Source: Insolitispirillum peregrinum (GTDB lineage: Bacteria > Pseudomonadota > Alphaproteobacteria > Rhodospirillales > Rhodospirillaceae). From it: 64,000 bases of DNA. The stretch's first letter is position 1. Every line of letters starts with the position of its first letter. The stretch lies in assembly GCF_042665255.1 (NCBI RefSeq), contig NZ_JBHTCD010000027.1, one strand, 5' to 3'. The translations under genes were made by a program, and so were the position numbers. Positions 49,067-59,674 of the stretch are shown piece by piece. The notes under the pieces are model-generated. The model was not told the origin of the DNA. It saw only the letters and a list, made by a program, of their open reading frames with translations, and made no database searches.

Positions 49067-49954
49067 CGCCGGACGGCGGGCCTGCACCATCCCCAGCAGC
49101 GTATTGCCCGCCACCGCCGCAATGATCAGTGCCCCGCCAAGCAAGGCACGCGCCGAGGGGACTTCGGACAGCACCAGCCAGGCCCACAACGGCCCCAGCA
49201 CGGTTTCAATCAGCGACAGCAACGCCACTTCGGCTGCCGGAGCATAGCGGGCTCCGGCCATGAACAGGGTCAGGGCCAGCGGCAGGTAAACAAAGCCCTG
49301 AAATCCCAGTAATATCATGTCATGGGTCGGCAACGCCCATGTGCTGACAAACGGCAGGGCAATCAGCGCGGTCAGCACTTCGGACAGCATCAGGGAAGCG
49401 GTCATGTCACGGTTGCCCGCCTTGCGCAACACCACCAGATTCAACCCGAACGCCAGCGCCGCACCCAGCGCCGCCATGTCGCCATGCAGGCTGTCACCGC
49501 CCAGCCGCAGGGAATCGGACACAATCACCCCGATCCCGCCCAGCCCAAGGGCAATCGCCCCCCATGTCCGCGGCTGGACGGCTTCGCGGATGAACAGCAG
49601 GCCACACACCGCACTCCACAGCGGCATCGAGGCCATGAACACCAGCGTATTGGCCACGCTGGTATGAACCATCGCATCGACAAACAGCAGGTTCGAGGCG
49701 GTCAGCGTCAAAACCGACAGCAGACCCACCCGCCCCAATCCGGCAATCATCCCCCACAGGCGTTGGCGATAGAGCAGCAACAGGACGACGAACAGCGTCA
49801 CCCCAATCCCCAGACAACGCCAGAACAGGGTTTCCCACAGACCGGCCTGCCGGATCATGTGCAGCAGCATCCCGTCAGGGCTGATGATCAGCATCCCCAG
49901 ACCGGACAACAGCAAGCCCCACAGCGGACGGGGCAACGAGGCAAACAGGGACAT
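49049..49954 (-). CDS. EamA-type (DMT) transporter
   Basis: The product is about 301 residues from MSLFASLPRPLWGLLLSGLG with ten predicted membrane segments and two EamA repeats (LTASNLLFVDAMVHTSVANT in the first, LPLALTLFMAGARYAPAAEV in the second). It probably exports an amino acid or metabolite. Convergent with and overlapping the regulator gene; six extra N-terminal residues are possible from an upstream start. Confidence 0.88.
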   Translation of the reverse strand: MSLFASLPRPLWGLLLSGLGMLIISPDGMLLHMIRQAGLWETLFWRCLGIGVTLFVVLLLLYRQRLWGMIAGLGRVGLLSVLTLTASNLLFVDAMVHTSVANTLVFMASMPLWSAVCGLLFIREAVQPRTWGAIALGLGGIGVIVSDSLRLGGDSLHGDMAALGAALAFGLNLVVLRKAGNRDMTASLMLSEVLTALIALPFVSTWALPTHDMILLGFQGFVYLPLALTLFMAGARYAPAAEVALLSLIETVLGPLWAWLVLSEVPSARALLGGALIIAAVAGNTLLGMVQARRPALLVKD

Positions 49955-50100
49955 CACGACACCCGGCGGCAACAGGAGAAAACAACAGGGAAAATCGTCA
50001 GTGCAGGGGATGGACAGCCGACAGAAAGCGACGCACGTTTACAGACGCAACTGTCGTTCATTCAAAAAGAAACAGTCGATGTCGCCCCGGTGACGGCATC

Positions 50101-51366
50101 ATGTCTGTAGCAGGAAACCTTGTCATGGTCCATGACCAGCCCGCCCCCGATTCTCCCGAGCCTGCCCCTTCCAGTCCCCGCCCCGGTCTGCGCTTTCTGG
50201 CCCCGCTGGTGATCGTTACCGCCAGCGGCCCGGTATCGATGCAGATGATCCTGCCCGCCCTGCCCGCCATCGGGGAGCATTTTTCCGTCGGCCCGGCGAT
50301 GACCCACATGCTGGTCAGTCTGGCGCTGATCGCCTTTGGCAGTTCGATGCTGGTGTGGGGTCCGCTGTCTGACCGCTATGGCCGTCGCCTGCCGCTGGTT
50401 GGCGGAACCGTGCTGTTTGCCGCCGGAGCGGGGCTGTGTCTGGTGGCCCCGACCATTGAACTGCTGATCGCAGGCCGCGTGCTGGGGGCCGCCGGGGCGG
50501 CGGCCGGGATGGTGCTGACCCGCGCCATGGTGCGTGACATCTATCCATCGGAACAGGTGTCCAGTGCCATGAGCCAGTTGACGGCTGGTCAGATCGTGCC
50601 ACCGATGCTGGCCCCAGCCCTCGGCGGATGGCTGACCGACCGCTTTGGCTGGCACTGGAATTTCGTGGTGCTGGTGGTGCTGGGCCTGCTGGCACTGGTG
50701 CTGGCGTGGCGGTTGCCGGAAACCAACCGGATGCGGGCGCAAGGGGCGGCCAGTGCCGGTCTGTTGTCATCGTTCAGCCACCTGCTGCGCCTGCCGCGCT
50801 TTAACAGCTATGCCTTGTTCGGGGCGGCGGCAATGGCAGCCTACTTTGCCTTTCTGGCCGGGGCTCCGGACGTGGCCATGGAACAAATGCACATGACTCC
50901 GTCGGGCTATGGAGTGGCCTATATCGCCCTGTCGTTGTCCTTTCTGGTCGGCAACATGCTGTCGGCCCGCCTGTCCCCCCGGCTGGGGATGGACCGGATG
51001 ATCCTGCTTGGTGGTGGACTGACGGTTGCCAGTGCGCTGGCCGGTGTGCTGGTGCTGCTGGGGATCAGCGTTGCGGCCGGATCGCCGTGGCTGCTGTTTG
51101 TCACCGGCTCGGTGATTGCCTTTGGCAACGGCATGAGCCTCAACAATGCGCAGGCCGGGGCGATGGGAGTCGAGCCGCGCATGGCCGGGGCCGCCGCCGG
51201 GATTGCCGGTTTTGTCCAGATGGTCAGCGGCGCACTGGCGACGCAAAGCCTGGGGATCATCCACAATGGCACCCCCTATCCGCTGTTCCTGATGATGGCT
51301 GCAGCCTGCGTGCTGTCGCTGGCGATTTTTGTCGGCTGCCAGCATCTGGCCAGACGCGCCGCCTGA
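50101..51366 (+). CDS. Bcr/CflA-type MFS exporter
   Basis: The 421-residue product has 12 predicted membrane segments. The MFS loop motif is WGPLSDRYGRRLPLVGG, and the Bcr/CflA-type LAPALGGWLTDRFGWHWNF follows. It is likely a drug or metabolite exporter. A second ATG at 50125 (MVHDQ) is an alternative start. It is divergent from the EamA gene. Confidence 0.9.
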   Translation: MSVAGNLVMVHDQPAPDSPEPAPSSPRPGLRFLAPLVIVTASGPVSMQMILPALPAIGEHFSVGPAMTHMLVSLALIAFGSSMLVWGPLSDRYGRRLPLVGGTVLFAAGAGLCLVAPTIELLIAGRVLGAAGAAAGMVLTRAMVRDIYPSEQVSSAMSQLTAGQIVPPMLAPALGGWLTDRFGWHWNFVVLVVLGLLALVLAWRLPETNRMRAQGAASAGLLSSFSHLLRLPRFNSYALFGAAAMAAYFAFLAGAPDVAMEQMHMTPSGYGVAYIALSLSFLVGNMLSARLSPRLGMDRMILLGGGLTVASALAGVLVLLGISVAAGSPWLLFVTGSVIAFGNGMSLNNAQAGAMGVEPRMAGAAAGIAGFVQMVSGALATQSLGIIHNGTPYPLFLMMAAACVLSLAIFVGCQHLARRAA

Positions 51367-51461
51367 TCCCACCCTGCCGCCTGCGACGGGAACACTGTGT
51401 TCAGCCCCTCCCCCTCCCGAGGCAATTGCCCTCACCGGGGAATAGTGTAGGCTCTGAACAA

Positions 51462-54059
51462 ATGACTTCCAGTCCGCAGGCGGTACACTTTTATATGACC
51501 AGACAAACCCGTGTCAGGACCGATGACCAGGACACCCTGAAGCGTATGGCCCGCGCCCTCGGGCTGGTGTTTGCCCTGCTGGCCGCAGGCGTCATTGCCG
51601 GCTTTGCCCTCAACAGCCTGTATGTCATGGAAAGCAACGAGCTGGCCCGCCAGGCCGTCGTCGCCGCCCAGCATCATCATCAGACCCAGCAACTGGTCAA
51701 CTGGGCGCAGGTGATCGAAGACGAGCCCGAGGGACAGACCCGACAGGACGCCCGCATCCGCTTTGCCGAACGCCTGCAGCAGATCCAGCGCAGTTACCGC
51801 CTGCTGGTTGATGGTGATCCGGCCCTGGACATCCCGCCGGTTCCCGAAGGCGTGCGCCAGTACTTTTACGGGCCTCTCGACAGTTACGACGCCCTGCTGA
51901 AACAGTTTCTCAGCGAGGCCGAACAGTACCTGCTGGCCCATGACCCTGCGATCGAGACGCCACCGGATACCGCTGATCATCACATGATCTCGACCTGGAG
52001 CATCGGCCCGCTGGCCAACAGCCAGCAGCGGATCACCGAAGCCCTGCAGGACCATGCCGCCAGGGCCTTTCACCGCCTGTGGCTGTCCCAGACCATCATC
52101 CTGACCCTGACCCTGACCCTGCTGGCCTTTGCCGGTCTTTATCTGCTGCGCAACCTGCTGCTGAAAAGTGCCCAGGTAGTGCGCGAACACCTCAGTGCCC
52201 AGCGCCGTCTGATGGCAATCATCGACAGCGTCGAAGACGGCATCCTCGAGGTCAATCCCGATGGCAGCCTGATTTTTGCCAACCGCAGCGCCTCCCTGAC
52301 CCTGGGGCAAAGCATTGATCAGCTCACCCAGTCCACCCTGCAAAGCTTTACCCGCCTGTCCGGCAGTGACGGGGTGCGCATTGGCGTCGCGCTGGAACGA
52401 ATGGAACGGGCCACCGCTGCCGCCATTCTGCTGACCCGCCCGGATGGCACCTGTTTCCGCGCCACCCTGACCCTGACCCCGATCGAAGGCCAGTCACGGG
52501 CGATCATCACCGTGCGGGACATCACCCGCCACCTGCACCGCGAAGAGCGGTTGCGCAAGCTGTCCCATGCAGTCGAACACAGCCCGGCGCCGGTCATCAT
52601 CACCGACTTCACCGGTGTGATCGAATACGTCAACCCGGCCTTTACCGCCGTTTCCGGCTGGACCTCCCGCGAGGTGATCGGCCATTCACCGCGCATGATC
52701 AGTTCGGGCGCGCAGGAACGCGATGTTTACCATGCGATGTGGAACGACCTGAAAGCCGGCAAGTCCTGGCGCGGGGAATTCCGCAACCGGCGCAAGGATG
52801 GCGCCTCCTATTGGGTCCGTTCGTCCATTGCCCCGATCATGGATGAAAACGGCAGCATTTCGCATTTCGTCGCCGTGCAGGAAGACGTCACTGTCGAGCG
52901 ACAGGCCTTGCAGGATCTGGAAGACAGCCGCCTCCGCCTGCGCGAAGCCATTGATTCCCTGCCGCAGGGCTTTGCCATCTATAACCCCGATGAAACCCTG
53001 CTGATGTGCAACGACGCCTATCGCGCCGTGTACGGGACGCAGGTTCCAGCCATCCGGGAGGGACAACGCTTTGACACCATCATCCGGGTGGGGCTGGAGT
53101 CCCGGGCATACGCACTGAAGCCCGGGCAGGAAGAAGACTTCTTCGCCCAGCGGCTGGACCTGTTCCGTCAGGGCGGTGAACGGGAAATCGAGCTGAAAAG
53201 CGGACGCTGGGTGCTGGCATCGGAAACCATCACCCCCAGCGGGGCCCATGTCTGCCTGCGCACCGACATCAGCGATATCAAGCGCATCCAGACCGAGCTG
53301 GAATCAGCCCGCCGCCACGCCGACGAAGCCAACACCGCCAAAAGCCAGTTCCTGTCGTCGATGAGCCATGAACTGCGCACGCCGCTGAATGCCATCCTCG
53401 GCTTTGCCCAGCTGTTGCAGATGAACCGCAAGACGCCGCTGACCGAACGGCAGGGTGACCAGGTGCAACAAATTCTGCGTGCCGGGCAACACCTGCTGAG
53501 CCTGATTGACGAAATCCTGGATCTGGCAAAGATCGAAGCCGGGAAAATCCCGCTGCACATGGCACCGGTCGATGTCGCCACCATGGCCCGTGACTGTCAG
53601 GACCTGATCCAGCCCGCCGCCGACTCCGCCAACCTGACCATGACCGTTACCGCTCCGTCCGGGGTGTGGGTGTTTGCCGACCATACCCGCCTGAAACAGA
53701 TTCTGCTCAACCTGCTGTCCAATGCCGTCAAGTACAACACCCCCGACGGCAAGCTGTGGCTCAACATTGCCCCCAGCCTCGCCCCGCCCGAGGGCAAGAG
53801 CGGCCCGTGGATCGTCTTTTCCGTGTCCGACACCGGCCTTGGCATCCCCGAAGAGATGCGCAACCAGTTGTTCCAGCCGTTTAGCCGTCTGGGCCGCGAT
53901 ACCTCGATGGTCGAGGGAACCGGCATCGGCCTCGCCCTGACCAGACAACTGGTCGAGCTGATGGGCGGTGAACTGACCGTCAGCCATCTGCCCGGCGGCG
54001 GCACCTGTTTCAGCTTTGCCTTGCCGCAAACCGACGGTGCAACGCAAATTACCCTGTGA
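51462..54059 (+). CDS. Membrane-bound multi-PAS sensor histidine kinase
   Basis: The product is 865 residues from MTSSPQAVHFYMTRQTRVRT. Membrane segments lie at about 30-52 (LGLVFALLAAGVIAGFALNS) and 207-228 (IILTLTLTLLAFAGLYLL), with a periplasmic helical sensor between. Three PAS regions follow (IDSVEDGILEVNPDGSLIF; SPAPVIITDFTGVIEYVNPA; SLPQGFAIYNPDETLLMCN). HisKA has MSHELRTPLNAILGF with the phospho-acceptor His, and the HATPase has NLLSNAVKYN and GTGIGLALTRQLVELMGG. No response regulator gene is adjacent. Confidence 0.93.
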   Translation: MTSSPQAVHFYMTRQTRVRTDDQDTLKRMARALGLVFALLAAGVIAGFALNSLYVMESNELARQAVVAAQHHHQTQQLVNWAQVIEDEPEGQTRQDARIRFAERLQQIQRSYRLLVDGDPALDIPPVPEGVRQYFYGPLDSYDALLKQFLSEAEQYLLAHDPAIETPPDTADHHMISTWSIGPLANSQQRITEALQDHAARAFHRLWLSQTIILTLTLTLLAFAGLYLLRNLLLKSAQVVREHLSAQRRLMAIIDSVEDGILEVNPDGSLIFANRSASLTLGQSIDQLTQSTLQSFTRLSGSDGVRIGVALERMERATAAAILLTRPDGTCFRATLTLTPIEGQSRAIITVRDITRHLHREERLRKLSHAVEHSPAPVIITDFTGVIEYVNPAFTAVSGWTSREVIGHSPRMISSGAQERDVYHAMWNDLKAGKSWRGEFRNRRKDGASYWVRSSIAPIMDENGSISHFVAVQEDVTVERQALQDLEDSRLRLREAIDSLPQGFAIYNPDETLLMCNDAYRAVYGTQVPAIREGQRFDTIIRVGLESRAYALKPGQEEDFFAQRLDLFRQGGEREIELKSGRWVLASETITPSGAHVCLRTDISDIKRIQTELESARRHADEANTAKSQFLSSMSHELRTPLNAILGFAQLLQMNRKTPLTERQGDQVQQILRAGQHLLSLIDEILDLAKIEAGKIPLHMAPVDVATMARDCQDLIQPAADSANLTMTVTAPSGVWVFADHTRLKQILLNLLSNAVKYNTPDGKLWLNIAPSLAPPEGKSGPWIVFSVSDTGLGIPEEMRNQLFQPFSRLGRDTSMVEGTGIGLALTRQLVELMGGELTVSHLPGGGTCFSFALPQTDGATQITL

Positions 54060-54135
54060 TCAGGCCGTCGCGGACGGTTGCCAAAACGGGGCTTTCCGTG
54101 TAAATGACCTCCTTCCCCGCATCGGGCGGGGCTTC

Positions 54136-54169
54136 GGCGTCGGCACCCCTGGAGGCCGCCGCCGTTTTT
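54136..54169 (+). promoter_or_regulatory. Terminator-like hairpin in the rplY leader
   Basis: GGCGTCGGC (54136-54144) pairs with GCCGCCGCC (54155-54163) with one mismatch, then G and five T residues. It ends 17 bases before the rplY ATG. There is no room for a promoter after it, so it is either the kinase gene's terminator read through into rplY or an attenuator in the rplY leader. Confidence 0.45.
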
Positions 54170-54186
54170 CTACGGAGATTCCAAAG

Positions 54187-54783
54187 ATGACCGAAGTGAT
54201 CACCTTCACCGTTCAGAAGCGTGACCGGGCAGGTAAGGGGGCAGCTCGCGCGATCCGCCGTCAGGGCCTGGTCCCGGGTGTGATTTACGGGGACAAGCAG
54301 ACTCCCGTGATGTTTGCGATGGACCCGCGTCCGCTGCTCGCCGCCCTCAACAAGCCGGGCTTCTACACCCACCAGTACGACGTGGTGGTTGATGGCGAAG
54401 CCTTCCGTTGCATGGCTCAGGACGTGCAGTTCGGCGTCGTGTCCGATGCCCCGATCCACGTTGACTTCCTGCGCGTTGGCAAGAACACCGTCGTCACCAC
54501 CGCCGTGCCGGTGCACTTCGACAACCAGGACAGCTGCCCGGGCCTGAAGCATGGCGGCGTGCTGAACATCGTCCGTCACGAAGTCGAAGTTCATGCCAAG
54601 CCGGACGACGTGCCGGAACAGCTGGTGGTCGATCTGGCCGCTGCCGAGCTGAACGACACCATTCACTTCTCGGCCATCACCCTGCCGGCCGGCGTGACCC
54701 CGGTGATCACCGACCGCGATTTCACCATCGCGACCATCATTGCTCCGTCGGGCCTGAAGTCCGATGAGGCGCAAGGGGAATAA
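54187..54783 (+). CDS. rplY: Ribosomal protein bL25 (CTC family)
   Basis: The product is 198 residues from MTEVITFTVQKRDRAGKGAA, with ACGGAGATTCC upstream. It is the long, two-domain TL5/CTC form: the 5S-rRNA-binding N-terminus (AIRRQGLVPGVIYGDKQTPV) plus the C-terminal domain (HGGVLNIVRHEVEVHAKPDD). It binds 5S rRNA in the large subunit. Pairing with pth downstream is conserved in bacteria. Confidence 0.95.
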   Translation: MTEVITFTVQKRDRAGKGAARAIRRQGLVPGVIYGDKQTPVMFAMDPRPLLAALNKPGFYTHQYDVVVDGEAFRCMAQDVQFGVVSDAPIHVDFLRVGKNTVVTTAVPVHFDNQDSCPGLKHGGVLNIVRHEVEVHAKPDDVPEQLVVDLAAAELNDTIHFSAITLPAGVTPVITDRDFTIATIIAPSGLKSDEAQGE

Positions 54784-54785
54784 CA

Positions 54786-55487
54786 ATGTTTCTGGTGGTT
54801 GGTCTCGGCAATCCGGGTTCGGAATACGCCGCTAACCGCCATAACATTGGATTCATGGCGGTGGACGAACTCGTCCGCCGCCATTCCTTTGGGACGTGGC
54901 GGAACAAGTATCAGGGCGAACTGGCCGATGGCGAGGTTGGCGGCGAACGCCTGCTGGCGCTGAAGCCGATGACCTACATGAACCGGTCCGGGCAATCGGT
55001 CGGCGAGGTCTGCCGGTTTTTCAAGATTCCGCCCGAACGGGTGATCGTGCTGCACGATGAACTCGAACTTCCCCCCGGCAAGCTGCGGGTGAAGGTTGGC
55101 GGCGGTCACGCCGGGCATAACGGCCTGCGCGACATCGACGCCCACATCGGCAACAGCTATTGCCGGATTCGTCTGGGGATCGGACGTCCCCATGACAAGG
55201 CTCTGGTCCACAAATGGGTGCTGTCCGACTTTGGCAAGGCCGACCAGACGTGGATGGAACCGTTCCTGGACGCCGTTGCGCGTCATTTTCCCCTGCTGCT
55301 GCGCGGGGATCAGGGCGGCTTCATGAACAAGGTCACGCTGGCTACCCAGCCGCCAAAGCCGAAAAAAGACGCCCAGCCAAAACATGACGCCCCCAAGGCT
55401 GAGGGCGAAGCAAAACAGCCAAAGAACTCTTCTGCGTCCGCCAGACTGAAGTCTGACGAGGATGCAGACCAGCGGAAGGATGGATAA
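54786..55487 (+). CDS. pth: Peptidyl-tRNA hydrolase
   Basis: The 233-residue product begins MFLVVGLGNPGSEYAANRHN; N and H of NRHNIGF include the catalytic His. KPMTYMNRSGQSVGEVCRFF and the HDELELPPGKLRVKVGGGHA segment with GHNGLRDID are classic. A Lys/Ala-rich C-terminal extension beyond the usual about 190 residues is common in alphaproteobacteria. It starts two bases after rplY. Confidence 0.96.
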   Translation: MFLVVGLGNPGSEYAANRHNIGFMAVDELVRRHSFGTWRNKYQGELADGEVGGERLLALKPMTYMNRSGQSVGEVCRFFKIPPERVIVLHDELELPPGKLRVKVGGGHAGHNGLRDIDAHIGNSYCRIRLGIGRPHDKALVHKWVLSDFGKADQTWMEPFLDAVARHFPLLLRGDQGGFMNKVTLATQPPKPKKDAQPKHDAPKAEGEAKQPKNSSASARLKSDEDADQRKDG

Positions 55488-55489
55488 CG

Positions 55490-56593
<1,104 letters not shown>

Positions 56594-56605
56594 ACGGGGT
56601 TTAGA

Positions 56606-56648
56606 GCATTGTGCGAAAAGTGGGAACCGGTTTTCGCAAAAACAATGC
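56606..56648. repeat. Extragenic palindrome
   Basis: GCATTGT with CGAAAA (56606-56619) pairs with TTTTCG and ACAATGC (56631-56648), with small internal loops around GTGGGAACCGG. The left half is identical over 17 bases to 43511-43527. This type of palindrome is widespread between alphaproteobacterial genes. Confidence 0.65.
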
Positions 56649-56664
56649 GACAGAACAAAAGGTT

Positions 56665-56765
56665 GGATCAGCGTGCCTGCGTCAGGTTTAACGCACGCTG
56701 ATCCAGCCCCGGGACCGGCAAGGGCGAGGCCTCTCACGCAAGCGTGATGGAGCCTCCCCTTTTTT
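56665..56765 (+). terminator. Hairpin and intrinsic terminator after ychF
   Basis: A perfect 12-base stem pairs GGATCAGCGTGC (56665-56676) with GCACGCTGATCC (56693-56704). Downstream, an imperfect hairpin (GAGGC...CACGC with GCGTG...GCCTC, 56726-56756) is followed by a run of six T residues at 56760-56765. The second is the likely terminator of rplY-pth-ychF. Confidence 0.6.
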
Positions 56766-56895
56766 GCATGTCTCGCGCGGTTTGCTGCACCGCCGTTCCA
56801 TGCTAGGGTCCATGAAACTTTGGTAACGGGACACTCTGGGGACAACCGGGTACACACGACCCGGCGGCGTATGCGGGAGCAAGGGGAAAACGGCG

Positions 56896-57198
56896 ATGGA
56901 CGGGAGTCATACCCATAAGCATGCCCATGATCACGGACATGCCCACAGCCATAGCCACGTTCACCGCCACAGCGATGGCAACGAACACAGCCACGAGCAT
57001 ACTCACGTCCACGAACACGCCCACATCCATCAACACTCTCATCCTCACCAGCACCCCCCCGGGGGCGGGAACGCCGATCACGATCATGAGCACGATGACA
57101 TCCGCCACGCGATCAAACCGCATGACCACCGCCATTCAGCCGACGCCGTCCATGACGGCCTCGCAGGGGAGCCGGACCACGGGCATCACCATGGCTAA
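56896..57198 (+). CDS. Extremely histidine-rich small protein
   Basis: The 100-residue product contains 35 His, mostly as alternating X-His dipeptides (HTHKHAHDHGHAHSHSHVHR), ending DHGHHHG. There is no signal peptide. The composition suggests Ni, Zn, Co or Cu binding, as in Hpn or the His-rich ends of HypB and cation transporters. GGGAGCAAGGGG lies upstream of the ATG. The last eight bases overlap the start of the lipoprotein gene in another frame, implying coupled translation. The alternative frame through this stretch is Thr/Ile-rich and is a shadow. Confidence 0.7.
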   Translation: MDGSHTHKHAHDHGHAHSHSHVHRHSDGNEHSHEHTHVHEHAHIHQHSHPHQHPPGGGNADHDHEHDDIRHAIKPHDHRHSADAVHDGLAGEPDHGHHHG

Positions 57199-58306
57199 GA
57201 CGCTGAAAAGCCTGGCCCTGACCATGGCGACCGCCGCTCTGCTCAGCGCCTGCGCCGGGGGTGAACCGCCGCCGGCCACCGGTGGGAATGGTGTCAACGC
57301 TGCCGCCGGAGCCCTGTCCCCGGCGCAGGCCGCCAAAATGCCGACAGCCAGACCGGCGTCGCAGGTTGCCACCCAGCCGCAGGACCCGGCCAAAACCGAA
57401 CAGGCCAAAACCGACGCCAAGGCCGGTCAGGCCGTTGCCGCCGCCCCGGCGCAAGACTCCGAGCGCAAGCCGACCGAAGTGATTCCGCAGCCCGATCTGG
57501 GTGAAGGTCTGTTCAGCACCTATGAAGTCAAAAAGGGTGACGACCTGCTGGAAATCGCCCGCGCCAAAAGCCTGGGCTATCTGGAGCTGAAGGCCGCCAA
57601 CCCGGAAGTGGACCCCTGGCTGCCGATTCCCGGCCACAAGATCCGCATCCCGTCGGTTCACCTGCTGGCGGCCAAAATCGACACCGGGGTGATGATCAAC
57701 CTCGCCCAGATGCGCCTGTACCGCTTTGAAAAAGGCGCCCTGATCGACACCTATCCGCTGGGCATTGGCCGCGAAGGTCTGGAAACCCCGGTTGGCACCA
57801 CCACCGTGCTGCGCAAGACCAAGGACCCCAGCTGGTACCCGACCGCCCGTATGCGCCGTGAAAAGCCGGAACTGCCCGCCGTTATCGGCCCTGGCCCGGA
57901 CAACCCGCTGGGCAACCGCGCCATCTATCTGGGCTGGGACCTGTACCGTATCCACGGCACCAACATTCCGTGGGGCGTTGGTCGCCGCACCTCGTCGGGC
58001 TGCCTGCGCATGTACCCGGAAAACGTCGAGGCCCTGTACGAACACGTCAACGCAGGCACCAACGTCAAGGTGGTCAACGACCGCGTGATCGTCGAATGGC
58101 GTGAAGGCCGCCTGTGGCTGGAAGCTCACCCGACCAACGAAGGCTGGGATGCGCTGGAATACAACGAGCCGATGCCGGACATGCCGCTGACCACCGACAT
58201 GGTGGCAATGATCACCCACGCCGTCCCCGACGGCACCAAAATTGACTGGAACAAGGTCAACAAGGCGGTGAAGGAACTGCGTGGCTACCCGGTCCCGGTG
58301 ACCTGA
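57191..58306 (+). CDS. LysM/YkuD L,D-transpeptidase lipoprotein
   Basis: The product is 371 residues from MAKTLKSLALTMATAALLSA. The lipobox LLSAC puts the lipidated Cys at 21. A Pro/Ala/Lys-rich linker follows, then a LysM module (YEVKKGDDLLEIARAKSLGY) and the YkuD domain (MINLAQMRLYRFEKGALIDT, then HGTNIPWG with SSGCLRM holding the catalytic Cys). It modifies peptidoglycan or anchors outer membrane proteins in the periplasm. It overlaps the His-rich gene. Confidence 0.92.
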   Translation: MAKTLKSLALTMATAALLSACAGGEPPPATGGNGVNAAAGALSPAQAAKMPTARPASQVATQPQDPAKTEQAKTDAKAGQAVAAAPAQDSERKPTEVIPQPDLGEGLFSTYEVKKGDDLLEIARAKSLGYLELKAANPEVDPWLPIPGHKIRIPSVHLLAAKIDTGVMINLAQMRLYRFEKGALIDTYPLGIGREGLETPVGTTTVLRKTKDPSWYPTARMRREKPELPAVIGPGPDNPLGNRAIYLGWDLYRIHGTNIPWGVGRRTSSGCLRMYPENVEALYEHVNAGTNVKVVNDRVIVEWREGRLWLEAHPTNEGWDALEYNEPMPDMPLTTDMVAMITHAVPDGTKIDWNKVNKAVKELRGYPVPVT

Positions 58307-58415
58307 ACAGCGGGTCTGCCGCTCAGATGAAATCGTGTCGTTACGGGGGGTTGCAGCGCAGCCCCCCGCGATGCATTTCAGGGGCTACCCGCAACCACAG
58401 GAGCGTACCCTGTCG

Positions 58416-59444
58416 ATGCCCGATCTTCGTTTGTCTGCCAGCCTGTCCGCCTGCCTGCTGTGTCTGGGGTTGCTGAGCAGTCCGGCGGCCATTGCCCAGA
58501 CCGCCACGGCAGAACGCCCCCTTGACGCCCCTGGCAGTTACAGCCTGCAGGTCGAAAACGATCTGGTCAGTGGAACCGACCGCCATTACACCAACGGCCT
58601 GCGCGCCTCGTGGCTGTCCGGGGAAGATCAGGCCCCGGACTGGATGGTGCAGGCCGGGTCTGCCATCCCGGTGATGGCGACCGGGGGGCGCAACCGCTGG
58701 GGGCTGTCACTGGGCCATTCCCTGTTTACCCCCAGCGACACCCAGCGCACCACCGCCTCACCGGGGGACCGGCCCTATACCGGCTGGCTGTATGGCGGAG
58801 CGACCCTGATGTCGGACACCGGCAGCCGCCTCGACACACTGGAACTGCTGGTCGGGATGGTCGGGCCCTCGGCCCATGGCGAAACGGTCCAGAATGACTG
58901 GCACCGCCTGATCGGTGTGGAAACCGCCAAGGGCTGGGATGCCTATCACCTGCAGGATGAGGTCGGTGCTGTCCTGACCTATGAACGCAAATGGCGTGCA
59001 TGGAGCAACGCAGACCCCGATACCGGTGTTGGCGTCGACCTGACGCCGCATCTGGGGGCCTCGCTGGGAACCATCCTGACCGAAGCCAGCGCCGGAGCAA
59101 CCCTGCGGCTGGGGCAAAACATGCCCCATGACTACGGCCCGCCGCGCATCCGCCCCGGCCTGTCCGGCACCACCTTCTTCGTCCCCCAAAGCGGCTTTGG
59201 CTGGTATCTGTTCAGTGGTATCGCCGGACGGGCGGTGGCGCGAAACATCTTTCTGGATGGCAACACCTTTCGTGACAGCCCCAGCGTAGAGAAACGCCCG
59301 CTGGTCGGGGACCTGCAGGCCGGTCTGGCGGTGACCATTGATGACTGGCGAATCGCCTATACCCAGGTCTGGCGCAGCCGTGAATTCGAAGGTCAGGACA
59401 GCGCCGACCGCTTTGGCTCGCTCAGTGTCAGCGTCCGTTTCTGA
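58416..59444 (+). CDS. LpxR-like outer membrane lipid A deacylase family protein
   Basis: The product is about 342 residues from MPDLRLSASLSACLLCLGLL, with a signal peptide cleaved near AIAQTATA. The mature start YSLQVENDLVSGTDRHYTNG matches the LpxR/DUF2219 signature, with RPYTGWLYGG later and amphipathic strands ending in SLSVSVRF. LpxR removes the 3'-acyloxyacyl chain of lipid A. A CAGGAG is a little far from the ATG, so the start is moderately sure. Confidence 0.85.
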   Translation: MPDLRLSASLSACLLCLGLLSSPAAIAQTATAERPLDAPGSYSLQVENDLVSGTDRHYTNGLRASWLSGEDQAPDWMVQAGSAIPVMATGGRNRWGLSLGHSLFTPSDTQRTTASPGDRPYTGWLYGGATLMSDTGSRLDTLELLVGMVGPSAHGETVQNDWHRLIGVETAKGWDAYHLQDEVGAVLTYERKWRAWSNADPDTGVGVDLTPHLGASLGTILTEASAGATLRLGQNMPHDYGPPRIRPGLSGTTFFVPQSGFGWYLFSGIAGRAVARNIFLDGNTFRDSPSVEKRPLVGDLQAGLAVTIDDWRIAYTQVWRSREFEGQDSADRFGSLSVSVRF

Positions 59445-59674
59445 GCGGGAAGGGCGTTCCTCACCCCAATGGAGAGAGGGTCGTAGCGGATCTTCTCCTT
59501 TTTCCCTGATTTCCCCCCTTTGAGGCGCTCCGCAGCCATGGTAGCTTTCGGCCATATCCGGCAGATGGACATTTCCGAACCGCGCCAAGCAGTCGCGGCA
59601 ATGGCATGCATCCCGCCGGTTTCCTTATGCAGTCAGTCTCCGAGCCAGTCGGCTCGCAGTTCAGGGATGTACCT

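Noticed and set aside
56921..57190. N-terminal extension of the LysM/YkuD protein through a Thr/Ile-rich stretch
   Set aside because: The stretch is the frame shadow of the His-rich gene, and a lipoprotein signal begins at the ATG at 57191.
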